DNA from: an uncultured Selenomonadales bacterium
GTDB taxonomy: Bacteria > Bacillota > Negativicutes > Selenomonadales > Selenomonadaceae
DNA: 48,996 nt
NCBI GenBank assembly: GCA_937877545.1
Contig: CALFJE010000061.1
Location: 1-48,996, forward strand
Reading direction: 5' to 3'
This document shows, in pieces, positions 16,407-23,565 of the stretch (positions within the stretch are counted from its first letter, which is position 1; the number at the start of each line of letters is the position of its first letter). A program made the translations under genes and the position numbers. Under the pieces are notes generated by a model. That model did not search any database. It was not told where the DNA came from and was given only the letters and a program-made list of their open reading frames with translations.

Positions 16407-17366
16407 TCAACCCCAGAACATGTGCTTTTTCCAGAAAACTATCGCCGCGACGATTGACGCCAGCAACGCTATCGCAATGACTATTGCAAAGCCCAAATTG
16501 TTTTCGGCAAGCGGAACGGGCACGTTCATTCCGAAGAAACTCGCGATAACCGTCGGCACTGCGATTATAATCGTCATCGCCGCGAGGAATTTCATCACCA
16601 TGTTTTGATTGTTCGAGATGATTGACGAAAAAATATCCGCCATCTGCGAAAGGATTTGGCTGTACATCTCGACCATTTCCCGCGCCTGTTTGTTTTCGAT
16701 GATTACGTCTTCCAGTAAGTCCTCGTCCTCCTCGAAAATTTCCAGAATGCCCTCGACGGAGCGGCTGTTGCGTAAGCGCAGGAGCTTTTCAAACACGGCG
16801 TCGTTGGAGCGGAGCGAGGCGTTGAAGTACGTCAAACCCTTTTGCAATTCCATTAACCGCAAGATGTCCGAATTGCGCATGGAGCGGCGCAGTTGCTCTT
16901 CGATTTCGTCGGAGAGCTTATTTATTTGTCGCAGGTAGCGCAGGTAAAACGTCGCCGAACGATACAGAATCTCGAACAGGAATTGCGTGCGCTTGTAGGT
17001 GTGGAAAAGTCGCGCCGTCCGCTGATTGAAACTCGCCATGACTGGCGTCTCTTCCAAGCAGACCGTTATGATGTATTGTTTCGTCAAGATTATCGCCAGC
17101 GGCAAAGTGTCGTAGCTTTCCTCCTCGTAGACTATCGGAACGTTCGTCAGAATCATTACGGAGCCGTCTTCGGTGTCCAAGTGCGAACGTTCCTCCTCGT
17201 CGAGCGCGGCGCGTAAAAAATCCGGCTCCACCTGCGTCAACGAACTTACCTCGCGCAATTCATACGGCGTCGGGTCGACGATATTTATCCACGCGCCCTT
17301 TTGCAACGTTCGGAGCGTCAACCTTTCCAAGTGTCCCGACTCCTGCGACTTGTAAATTTCAACCAA
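16407..17366 (-). CDS. corA: CorA-family magnesium/divalent cation channel
   Basis: Pentameric inner-membrane channel for Mg2+ (other divalent ions possible). The 319-aa protein has the large acidic/coiled-coil cytoplasmic part (for example DEIEEQLRRSMRNSDILRLM) and two C-terminal membrane helices joined by the selectivity loop: FFGMNVPVPL contains the GMN signature. Ends KKHMFWG. Start is a TTG at 17366 with GGGGG about 8 bases upstream and a plausible promoter behind it. Lies convergent with the gene at 15002, only 4 bp apart. Substrate specificity not decided by sequence. Confidence 0.9.
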   Translation of the reverse strand: MVEIYKSQESGHLERLTLRTLQKGAWINIVDPTPYELREVSSLTQVEPDFLRAALDEEERSHLDTEDGSVMILTNVPIVYEEESYDTLPLAIILTKQYIITVCLEETPVMASFNQRTARLFHTYKRTQFLFEILYRSATFYLRYLRQINKLSDEIEEQLRRSMRNSDILRLMELQKGLTYFNASLRSNDAVFEKLLRLRNSRSVEGILEIFEEDEDLLEDVIIENKQAREMVEMYSQILSQMADIFSSIISNNQNMVMKFLAAMTIIIAVPTVIASFFGMNVPVPLAENNLGFAIVIAIALLASIVAAIVFWKKHMFWG

Positions 17367-17389
17367 CGGTATCGCCCCCTTCCGCCCGC

Positions 17390-17418
17390 ATTTTACTACA
17401 TTTGCCGCGCCGTTTGAA
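17390..17418 (-). promoter_or_regulatory. Putative promoter of corA
   Basis: On the minus strand: TTCAAA (17418-17413), 17-bp spacer, TAAAAT (17395-17390), 24 bases before the TTG start of corA. -35 match is moderate (4 of 6). Confidence 0.4.
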
Positions 17419-17441
17419 GGAAAAATTTTTATGGCGTATAA

Positions 17442-18437
17442 CTACCGCTTGCACAGCTTGATTAAAAGCCGCTCCAAGACCTCAACGTCTGCTTGCCCCG
17501 TCTTTAGTTTGAAGTCCACCGTTGCCAATTCGACAAAGACCGCCTCCAACAATTCGGGACGATAGCTTTTGGCGGTTTCGCCCAGCTTTTGCGCTATGTA
17601 CGGATTCATTTCAAGCGGCTCGCCCAACCGCCGACCCGTCACGCCCTGCGCCATGAAGTGTTTCGCCCTAAGCAACCGCCGCACGTGATTGACCAACAGC
17701 GTCACGACAAGCGGCAACTTGGCAGGGACGCGGGCTTGTTGCCTCAACAGGTAAATCGCTTTTTCGGGCTTGCGTTCGTCGACCGCGTCCGTCAAGGCGA
17801 AGTTCGACACTTCCGGCGGCGCGAGCATGTTACGCCGCAAATCCGCCGCCGTTATTTCTTCGCCCGTGACGTTCAGCGCGATTTTGTCCAATTCGTTTTC
17901 CAGATACCACAGCGATATTTCGGGCAATATCCCCAGCCGCTCGTTGAAGTGACGCCGCGCCTCGCCGCGCATGATTTTGCCCAGCGATTTGAGTTTATCG
18001 TTGAGCCAATCGTCGACCTCCCACGGGCGCAACGGCTCCGCTTCCAATATCGCCCCAACCTGCGAAATTATCTTGTAAAGCTTGCGACGCTTATCCGCCG
18101 CCTTTGCCGTGAAGATGACATAATTTGTCGGCTGCATGTCGCGCAAGATGCCTTCGAGCCGCTCAAATTTTTTCTCCGCGCTGAAAAAGGGCGCGTTCTT
18201 GACCAATACGACGTTGCGCGAGCTGAACAGCGGCGAACTGTCTATCGCGCTGATTATTTCGCCGAGCGCGGGTTTGGCGTCGCAGTCGAACATTAAAAGT
18301 TCCGTCGCCTTATCGACGCCCAGCCGCGCCAATATTTTTTCCCGCGCCTTATCGATAAAAAAAGTCTCCGCGCCGCTCAACAGGTAAACGTTTTTGATTT
18401 CGCCGTCGAGTGCGCTCATAAATTCTTTAAACTTCAA
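17442..18437 (-). CDS. holA: DNA polymerase III delta subunit (clamp-loader wrench)
   Basis: The delta subunit opens the beta sliding clamp as part of the clamp loader. The 331-aa protein has the expected three-domain order: an AAA+-like N-terminus (VYLLSGAETFFIDKARE with no functional Walker A, as usual for delta; SPLFSSRNVVLVKN; NYVIFTAKAADKRRKLYK), a helical linker (SLWYLENELDKIAL), and a C-terminal collar (LLRQQARVPAKLPLVVTLL, MNPYIAQKLGETAKSY). Start TTG at 18437 follows GAGGTGA. It faces alr head to head with 25 bp between the start codons, so their promoters must lie inside each other's genes. Confidence 0.9.
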   Translation of the reverse strand: MKFKEFMSALDGEIKNVYLLSGAETFFIDKAREKILARLGVDKATELLMFDCDAKPALGEIISAIDSSPLFSSRNVVLVKNAPFFSAEKKFERLEGILRDMQPTNYVIFTAKAADKRRKLYKIISQVGAILEAEPLRPWEVDDWLNDKLKSLGKIMRGEARRHFNERLGILPEISLWYLENELDKIALNVTGEEITAADLRRNMLAPPEVSNFALTDAVDERKPEKAIYLLRQQARVPAKLPLVVTLLVNHVRRLLRAKHFMAQGVTGRRLGEPLEMNPYIAQKLGETAKSYRPELLEAVFVELATVDFKLKTGQADVEVLERLLIKLCKR

Positions 18438-18462
18438 AATATCACCTCAAGGAGTGTTGAAT

Positions 18463-19572
18463 ATGATTCTTCGCGACGTTTACGCCGAAATTGACCTTAA
18501 CGCCGTCCGCCACAATCTGACCGCGATTCGCCGCCGTATCAATCCCGCGTCCAAACTCTGCGCGGTCGTCAAGGCGAATGCTTACGGGCACGGCGCGATT
18601 GAAGTTTCCAAAGTCGCCGCCGCGTGCAGAGCCGATTTCCTTGCCGTCGCCACCGTCGAGGAGGGTTTGGAGCTTCGCCGCGCAGGTTTCGACTTGCCGA
18701 TTTTAATCCTCGGCTTGATTCCGCATGACGCCGCAGAGGTCGTCGTCGCCAATGATTTAACTCAAACCGTCGCTGATTTTGACTTGGCGCAAAAACTCTC
18801 TGCCGCCGCCGTTAATCTGAACAAGGTCGCCAAAGTTCACCTCAAGCTTGAAACGGGCATGGGGCGTATCGGCATTGCGCCCGATAGAGCCGTCGAGCTT
18901 GCCGCGCAGATTTCCCGCTTGCCGAACGTGGAGCTTGAGGGCTTGTTTTCGCACTTCGCCGACGCCGATAACCCCGACAGGTCGTTTACGCGTCGCCAAA
19001 TCGAAATTTTCAAGAAGACTGCGGCTAAGATTCGTTCGGCGGGCGTGAATATTAAGATTTGCCACCTTGCCGAGTCCGCCGCCGCGCTTGACATTCCCGA
19101 AGCACATTTCGATATGGTTCGCGCCGGCATTATCACTTACGGGCTTTATCCCGCCGCCGATTTTCCGCGCACGATTGAGCTTAAGCCTGCCATGAAATTG
19201 GTTGCCCGCGTTGCTTTCCTGAAAAAAATTCCTGCGGGCGTGTCGATTGGCTACGGGCGCGAATTTGTTGCCGAGCGCGATTCGTTGATTGCCACGTTGC
19301 CGATTGGTTACGCCGACGGCTACATTCGCGCTTACAAGGGCTTTCACGTCGACATTGGCGGCAAGCTTGCTCCGATTGCCGGGCGCGTCTGCATGGATCA
19401 AACTATGGTTGACGTGACGGACGTTGACGGCGTTGCGGTCGGCGATGAGGCTATTCTGTTCGGCTCCGATTTGATTTCAATCGACGACGCCGCCCGCCAC
19501 TTGCAAACGATTAACTACGAGGTGACGTGTTTGGTATCTGCGCGGGTGCCGAGGGTTTTCAAGCGGCTCTGA
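18463..19572 (+). CDS. alr: Alanine racemase
   Basis: PLP enzyme that makes D-alanine for peptidoglycan. In the 369-aa protein the N-terminal barrel carries AVVKANAYGHG with the PLP lysine, HLKLETGMGRIGI, and the C-terminal domain has the second catalytic tyrosine in VSIGYGREF; VCMDQTMVDVT is the usual cysteine-containing motif. The ATG at 18463 is behind AAGGAG at 18449-18454. A terminator-like hairpin follows 37 bases after its stop. Confidence 0.95.
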   Translation: MILRDVYAEIDLNAVRHNLTAIRRRINPASKLCAVVKANAYGHGAIEVSKVAAACRADFLAVATVEEGLELRRAGFDLPILILGLIPHDAAEVVVANDLTQTVADFDLAQKLSAAAVNLNKVAKVHLKLETGMGRIGIAPDRAVELAAQISRLPNVELEGLFSHFADADNPDRSFTRRQIEIFKKTAAKIRSAGVNIKICHLAESAAALDIPEAHFDMVRAGIITYGLYPAADFPRTIELKPAMKLVARVAFLKKIPAGVSIGYGREFVAERDSLIATLPIGYADGYIRAYKGFHVDIGGKLAPIAGRVCMDQTMVDVTDVDGVAVGDEAILFGSDLISIDDAARHLQTINYEVTCLVSARVPRVFKRL

Positions 19573-19608
19573 ACGTCGACATTCTACCACAAACGCGCAA
19601 AAAAAATT

Positions 19609-19629
19609 ACGGCTCCAAGCCGTTTTTTT
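19609..19629. terminator. Intrinsic terminator after alr
   Basis: ACGGCT-CCA-AGCCGT hairpin (19609-19623) followed on the plus strand by seven T (from 19623). It is preceded by a run of A, so it could work in both directions, and it insulates alr from the cassette that starts at 19.7 kb. Confidence 0.8.
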
Positions 19630-19633
19630 GTGT

Positions 19634-19695
19634 ACCTATTTTGGTAAAAAGTACACCTATTCGGTAATTCGCGCCCGAAATTTTTATGCTATACT
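19634..19695 (+). promoter_or_regulatory. Promoter with two tandem operator-like repeats before the XRE cassette
   Basis: Two near-identical units, ACCTATTTTGGTAA (19634-19647) and ACCTATTCGGTAA (19655-19667), each with ACC/GGT half-dyads, lie about two helical turns apart. They are followed by an extended -10 TG-C-TATACT (19687-19695). There is no good -35; the second repeat lies where it would be. This suggests regulation at that place, probably by the XRE protein itself, which is inference. Confidence 0.55.
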
Positions 19696-19713
19696 GCCTG
19701 CGGAGGGATGCCT

Positions 19714-20091
19714 ATGACGGAAAAGAATTCGGAACCTGTTGACGATTGCCGCAATGAGCTGAAATGTATCGGGCTTCGTATCGCCTACTTCCGCAAGCTC
19801 AAGAACATCACGCAAGCCGAACTGGCTGAGGAGCTTTCTATCAACAAAAATTATCTGTCGCACATTGAAAGCGGCTCCGCCAATAAAGCCGTGTCGTTGC
19901 CGTTGCTGATTCGCATTTCCAAGGCTCTGGACGTGGATTTGTCGTTGCTGACCGATTTGTCTGACCTGCGGAATAACGGCTTGGGAGAATTCGTGCGCGA
20001 AGTGAAACAAACTTTCGAGGAGATGAAGGAACTCAACGCGGAACTCGACGGCTTAATGCGGCAGATGAACAATCTCGACTATTCAGATTGA
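19714..20091 (+). CDS. XRE-family helix-turn-helix transcriptional regulator
   Basis: DNA-binding regulator, cytosolic. The 125-aa protein has an HTH_3 domain (about residues 14-75: RIAYFRKLKNITQAELAEEL, NYLSHIESG, ISKALDVDLSLL) and a C-terminal predicted coiled coil (FEEMKELNAELDGLMRQMNN) that may drive dimerisation. The ATG at 19714 has GGAGG 7 bases upstream; the ATG at 19708 is too close to that site. It opens a five-gene cassette with short gaps, and the tandem repeats at 19634-19667 are its likely operator. Whether it represses or activates is unknown. Confidence 0.9.
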   Translation: MTEKNSEPVDDCRNELKCIGLRIAYFRKLKNITQAELAEELSINKNYLSHIESGSANKAVSLPLLIRISKALDVDLSLLTDLSDLRNNGLGEFVREVKQTFEEMKELNAELDGLMRQMNNLDYSD

Positions 20092-20102
20092 GGAGGATTT
20101 TA

Positions 20103-20618
20103 ATGTACACGATTGAATTGGACGTTGACCCCGTGACTTTGGGCTTTGACCCTAAGGAAGTTAAGCGCAAATCCGACGGCACTTACGTCGTTGAGCGCAA
20201 ACATTATAAAGTTTCGGTCTACGCGCCGCACGATAGCGCAATGGGGCGCGACGCGTGGTGTCCCTGCTCGCATGACATCTTCGACGGCTGTAATTGGTCT
20301 TACGGCGGGCATTACTACGTTGACGGCGGCGCGGAGCAAAATTACAGCAAGAATCGCGTTATCGACCACTTGATGTTGACGCAGCCCTCGCGCAGATACG
20401 GCGTTGACTTGTCCAAGGAGGAGGAGGATTGGATTAAAGCCGCCTGCGCGGTTGCCTATGACAACGTGAACAACGCCCGCCGCGCTTATCAGGATTATCT
20501 GAATCGCGGCTTCAAGGTGCGGCTCGGCAGTGCGCCCGAAGACCCCTATCATGACCCGTTCCTGCCCGATAAGTTTAAGGCAATGCTCGGCGCGGCTTAC
20601 GTCGGCGAAAACGCTTAA
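20103..20618 (+). CDS. Unknown protein of the XRE/JAMM cassette (171 aa)
   Basis: Not recognised. The 171-aa soluble protein starts at an ATG behind GAGGAGG, 11 bp after the XRE gene. The centre is rich in aromatic, Cys and His residues (AWCPCSHDIFDGCNWSYGGH, about 53-72), which could bind a metal or form a compact fold; the C-terminal third is helical (KEEEDWIKAACAVAYDNVNN). No signal peptide or membrane helix is visible. Tight spacing puts it in one transcript with the genes on both sides. Confidence 0.75.
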   Translation: MYTIELDVDPVTLGFDPKEVKRKSDGTYVVERKHYKVSVYAPHDSAMGRDAWCPCSHDIFDGCNWSYGGHYYVDGGAEQNYSKNRVIDHLMLTQPSRRYGVDLSKEEEDWIKAACAVAYDNVNNARRAYQDYLNRGFKVRLGSAPEDPYHDPFLPDKFKAMLGAAYVGENA

Positions 20619-20630
20619 GGAGGCGATTTG

Positions 20631-21755
20631 ATGAGCGACAAAGTTTTTCGATTTTCCGCAAGCAATAATGCCGATACGCTCGTCGATATGAACGCCGTCG
20701 AGGAGGTCGTAAGCCTGTCTGCGGAGGCGGCTAAGCTCGGCAAGCAACTTGAGGCTGAACTCGCCGCGCAAGACGCCGATTCCGCGCAGGACGGACTTAA
20801 AAAATTTATCCGTTCGCAGATTGAAGCGTCCATGAGCGACGGGCAAACGCGCCACGTTCAAGTTATGGACGAGGACGCGCTCGCCGATTTGATTATCGCC
20901 AAGGGGCTGGAGCACGTCGAAGTTAAATGCGAATATCACCTCGGCAAGGATAATTGGCAGTTCTGCAAGGATTTGGGCGTCCTCTACGTCAACAGCGACG
21001 GGGATTTTGACGCGATTAAGGAGCAAGCTCTGGCGCACGGTATTCAAAAGGTTGAAAGCACGCTGTCCAAAGCCGTTCAATGCGACGAATTGACCGAACT
21101 CATGCGCGTGGAAAGCAAAATCACGGGCAACCCCGCCGCTGTCTTCTTCCCGCACGCTTACGATAAGGCGCAGGCGATTAAGCTCGTTCAGCTTAACGGC
21201 GTCATTTCGGCTAAGGCGTGGGCTAAGGTCGGCGGGGCTGTCGCTATCGGCAGTAATTTCGTCGACGTGCTCACGGGCGATAAAACCGTCAAGCAAGCCG
21301 CTAAGGATATGGCGACCTCGGCGGCTAAGGAATTTCTCATCGACTACGCCAAAAATCAAGTCATAGCGACTGCCGTCCGTCAACCGCTGGTCAAGGAAGC
21401 GATAGCGCGAGCCGGCGGGAAAACCCTCATGAAGACAATCGGCTCAACGAAGGTCGGCGCGACGGGTCTCAACGCCATATCCGCCGCTGACGCTTTCGCC
21501 GGTGCCTTCGCGAAAAATGCTGTCTTAAGCTCGTCGGGCTTGGCGATTACCGCGATAAACGGCGTGGGCGGTACTGCCGCAGGTTTGGCGTCGTCCGTCG
21601 GCTTGACGGGGACTGCCGGCGCGATCACTGCCGGAACTGCAGGGCTTACGGGAGCCGTCGGAGCGGCGGCGGCTTTCGTTGCACCGCTTGCGCCCCTTGC
21701 CATTGGCGGAGCCGCTGTTTACGGCGTCGGCAAACTCTTGAAGAAAATTTTTTAA
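20631..21755 (+). CDS. Unknown protein with Ala/Gly-rich hydrophobic C-terminus (374 aa)
   Basis: Not recognised. The N-terminal ~185 residues look soluble and acidic (VVSLSAEAAKLGKQLEAEL; CEYHLGKDNWQFCKDLGVLY). Residues about 195-374 contain several Ala/Gly-rich hydrophobic stretches, ending in VAPLAPLAIGGAAVYGVGKL followed by LKKIF. This glycine-zipper-like end is of a kind seen in membrane-inserting or self-assembling proteins; a pore or membrane role is inference only. ATG at 20631 behind AAGGAGG. Lies between the 171-aa unknown and the Cys-rich mini-protein in the cassette. Confidence 0.72.
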   Translation: MSDKVFRFSASNNADTLVDMNAVEEVVSLSAEAAKLGKQLEAELAAQDADSAQDGLKKFIRSQIEASMSDGQTRHVQVMDEDALADLIIAKGLEHVEVKCEYHLGKDNWQFCKDLGVLYVNSDGDFDAIKEQALAHGIQKVESTLSKAVQCDELTELMRVESKITGNPAAVFFPHAYDKAQAIKLVQLNGVISAKAWAKVGGAVAIGSNFVDVLTGDKTVKQAAKDMATSAAKEFLIDYAKNQVIATAVRQPLVKEAIARAGGKTLMKTIGSTKVGATGLNAISAADAFAGAFAKNAVLSSSGLAITAINGVGGTAAGLASSVGLTGTAGAITAGTAGLTGAVGAAAAFVAPLAPLAIGGAAVYGVGKLLKKIF

Positions 21756-21776
21756 AATTTTTGGGAGGGCTGAATC

Positions 21777-21971
21777 ATGGAGGCTAAGGAAATTAAGCGG
21801 GACGAGCCTGTAACGTTGCCCAAATGCAAATTTGCCGGCGATAATATCGAGACCTGCGAATACTGCGACTATAACATTGACGAAAAGGAAAATATTTTCT
21901 CCCATAAGGTGCTGTGCGGGATTGACGGCAAGTGGCACAATGCGAGCTATGTCTGCAAATACTACAAGTGA
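21777..21971 (+). CDS. Small cysteine-rich protein, probable zinc-binding (64 aa)
   Basis: Not recognised as a family. The 64-aa protein has six cysteines: PKCKFAGDNIETCEYCDYN and HKVLCGIDGKW...YVCKYY, plus two histidines, consistent with a small zinc ribbon or knuckle. ATG at 21777 sits behind GGGAGG. It ends one base before the ATG of the JAMM gene. Such mini-proteins can act as adaptors; no function should be assumed. Confidence 0.7.
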   Translation: MEAKEIKRDEPVTLPKCKFAGDNIETCEYCDYNIDEKENIFSHKVLCGIDGKWHNASYVCKYYK

Positions 21972-21972
21972 C

Positions 21973-22335
21973 ATGACGATTGCCGCCACCGTTATACGGC
22001 AAATCCAAACGGCGTTGACGGTTCCCGAAACGGGCGGGATACTCGGCGTCCGCGCAGGGCGTGTGGTCAGCGAATTTCATCACGACAGCACCGGCACGAC
22101 CACCGAACGCAATTACATTCCCGATACCGAAAGCTTGAACGCGGTTTTGCGCGATTGGCAACGTCGCGGGATTGAATTCGTCGGCTTCGTCCACTCGCAC
22201 CGCGCCGATAAAAAAAATCTCTCCAAGCTCGATATTCGTTACGCCGAAAAAATCAAGACACATTGCGGCATGAGCGAAATTTTAATGCTGATTTACTTGC
22301 CCGACGATAAAACGATTCATAAATACATTTTGTGA
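21973..22335 (+). CDS. Stand-alone JAMM/MPN-domain metalloprotease (Prok-JAB)
   Basis: Predicted Zn-dependent isopeptidase or peptidase. The 120-aa protein is a bare JAMM domain: Glu19 in VPETGGILG, then HSH at residues 74-76, seven residues, Ser84, two residues, Asp87 (VHSHRADKKNLSKLD), an exact E...HxHx7SxxD match, with all zinc ligands and the catalytic Glu kept. Start ATG at 21973 is one base after the mini-protein gene and has no clear ribosome site of its own, so it is probably translationally coupled. In other bacteria such domains trim ubiquitin-like or sulfur-carrier proteins, or act in phage defence (CBASS Cap3) and phage tail assembly. No E1, E2 or ubiquitin-like partner with a C-terminal GG is visible here. 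Confidence 0.85.
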   Translation: MTIAATVIRQIQTALTVPETGGILGVRAGRVVSEFHHDSTGTTTERNYIPDTESLNAVLRDWQRRGIEFVGFVHSHRADKKNLSKLDIRYAEKIKTHCGMSEILMLIYLPDDKTIHKYIL

Positions 22336-22341
22336 CAATGC

Positions 22342-22367
22342 GGCTCCTTAGGGGGCTGATTTTTTTA
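22342..22367 (+). terminator. Intrinsic terminator after the XRE/JAMM cassette
   Basis: GGCTCC-TTAG-GGGGCT hairpin (six pairs including two G-U) followed by GA and eight T. It closes the plus-strand cassette; the last T residues lie in the tail of the convergent deacetylase gene. Confidence 0.65.
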
Positions 22368-23120
22368 TCTGAACCGTGCGAACAGTTCAGCTTTCCACAG
22401 CCGCAACTTGAACTCCGTCAGCCCGAAACGCGGCTTGCGTATGTGCACGCGTCGCAACTCAAACGGATTCGTTTCAAGCGTATTCAAGCCTGCCTCGCCC
22501 GTCACCGCCGTTAAATATTTTTCCTCGCGCAACAACTCTTCCAGCTCAGAATTAAACGCGCCGTTGGGATAAGACAGGCTGCAAATCGGCTCCAAGCCGC
22601 TCCACTCCAGATAAATTTTTGACTCGCGCACCTGTCGCCGCCGAAAAGTCTCGTCAAGCTCCGTCAGCGGTATGTGGTCGGCGGTGTGCGAACCGATTTC
22701 AATCCCGCGCCGTTGCATGTCTTTGAGGTCGTCGAACGTCAGATAGCCCGCCTTGCCCAGCGTGTTGGTTATCACGTAGACGACCGCCGTCATGCCGTGC
22801 GCCTCCAATATCGGCAACATCTCGGTGTAATTTTCTTTATAGCCGTCGTCGAAGGTCAGGATTATCGGCTTGGCGGGCAGAGGCTTGTAGCCGCGTACCG
22901 CGTGCATGAATTCCTTTAGCGTTATCGTCGTGTAGCCCTCCGCCTGCAGATAGTCCAACTGCGCGGCGAATTCGGCGGGCGGCACGTTGTAGACCTCAAA
23001 GTCGGGGTCGAGCGGCGCGTCCGTCACTTGATGATACTCCAATATCGGAAAGCCTTCCGGCTCCGGCAATGCGCAGACGATTAACGCCAATATCAAAATC
23101 ACGCCGCCGAGTATTCGCAA
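22365..23120 (-). CDS. Polysaccharide deacetylase (NodB-homology, carbohydrate esterase 4), membrane anchored
   Basis: Removes acetyl groups from a cell-envelope polysaccharide, outside the membrane. The 251-aa protein has an N-terminal hydrophobic anchor (about 2-19), then NodB motifs: ILEYHQV near the start, motif 1 LTFDDGYKENY (metal and catalytic Asp pair), motif 2 SHTADHIPLTEL (metal histidines), motif 3 YPNGAFN. I chose the TTG at 23120 because GGAGG is 8 bases upstream; the longer GTG frame would start inside that site. The substrate (peptidoglycan, biofilm sugar, other) is not visible from sequence. Confidence 0.88.
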   Translation of the reverse strand: MRILGGVILILALIVCALPEPEGFPILEYHQVTDAPLDPDFEVYNVPPAEFAAQLDYLQAEGYTTITLKEFMHAVRGYKPLPAKPIILTFDDGYKENYTEMLPILEAHGMTAVVYVITNTLGKAGYLTFDDLKDMQRRGIEIGSHTADHIPLTELDETFRRRQVRESKIYLEWSGLEPICSLSYPNGAFNSELEELLREEKYLTAVTGEAGLNTLETNPFELRRVHIRKPRFGLTEFKLRLWKAELFARFR

Positions 23121-23149
23121 CGTTATCACCTCCGCGCAGATTATAGCAT

Positions 23150-23188
23150 AAAAAAATCCCCCCGCCGCTCACGAGGGGATTTAATTTT
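23150..23188 (-). terminator. Terminator after amtB-glnK
   Basis: AAATCCCC (23154-23161) pairs with GGGGATTT (23175-23182); on the minus strand the stem is followed by a run of T (23157 down to 23150). Lies just after the glnK stop codon. Confidence 0.7.
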
Positions 23189-23190
23189 GT

Positions 23191-23565
23191 TTACCGCGCA
23201 GGTTTCTCGCCGGGGATGTCCATTATCGCCTCAACGCCGCGATGTCCCGTCCGAATTCGTACCGCATCGCTCAATTCGTAGATAAATATCTTGCCGTCGC
23301 CGAACTTGCCCGTCCGTAAAACCTTCTGCGCGGTCTCAATCACCGTTTCAACAGGAATTTCACAAACGACCGTCTCAACCTTGATACCAGGTACTAAATT
23401 CACGTCGTATTCGCGCCCGCGATAAATTTCTTTGTGACCTTTCTGCAGTCCGCAACCAAAAACCTGCGAAACCGTCATGCCAAGCACTCCGATCGAGTTC
23501 AGAGCCTCTTTCAGCTCCTCCAGCTTCGACGCACGAGTTATGATTTCGATTTTCGTCATCTTCAC
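23191..23565 (-). CDS. glnK: PII nitrogen-regulatory protein
   Basis: Trimeric sensor that binds ATP/ADP and 2-oxoglutarate and blocks AmtB when nitrogen is plentiful. The 124-aa protein shows the PII fold motifs MTKIEIITRASKLEELKEAL, the T-loop with GHKEIYRGREYDV (Tyr51 equivalent kept, the uridylylation site in proteobacteria), VETVIETAQ and GDGKIFIYELSDAVRIRTG. It starts with GTG overlapping the amtB stop codon, the usual amtB-glnK pair. Whether it is modified here cannot be told; no GlnD is in the window. Confidence 0.95.
   Translation of the reverse strand: MKMTKIEIITRASKLEELKEALNSIGVLGMTVSQVFGCGLQKGHKEIYRGREYDVNLVPGIKVETVVCEIPVETVIETAQKVLRTGKFGDGKIFIYELSDAVRIRTGHRGVEAIMDIPGEKPAR

Noticed and set aside
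20100..21383. Minus-strand frame of 427 codons opposite the unknown cassette genes
   Set aside because: No ribosome site and no family match. The plus-strand genes have good GGAGG sites and tight spacing.
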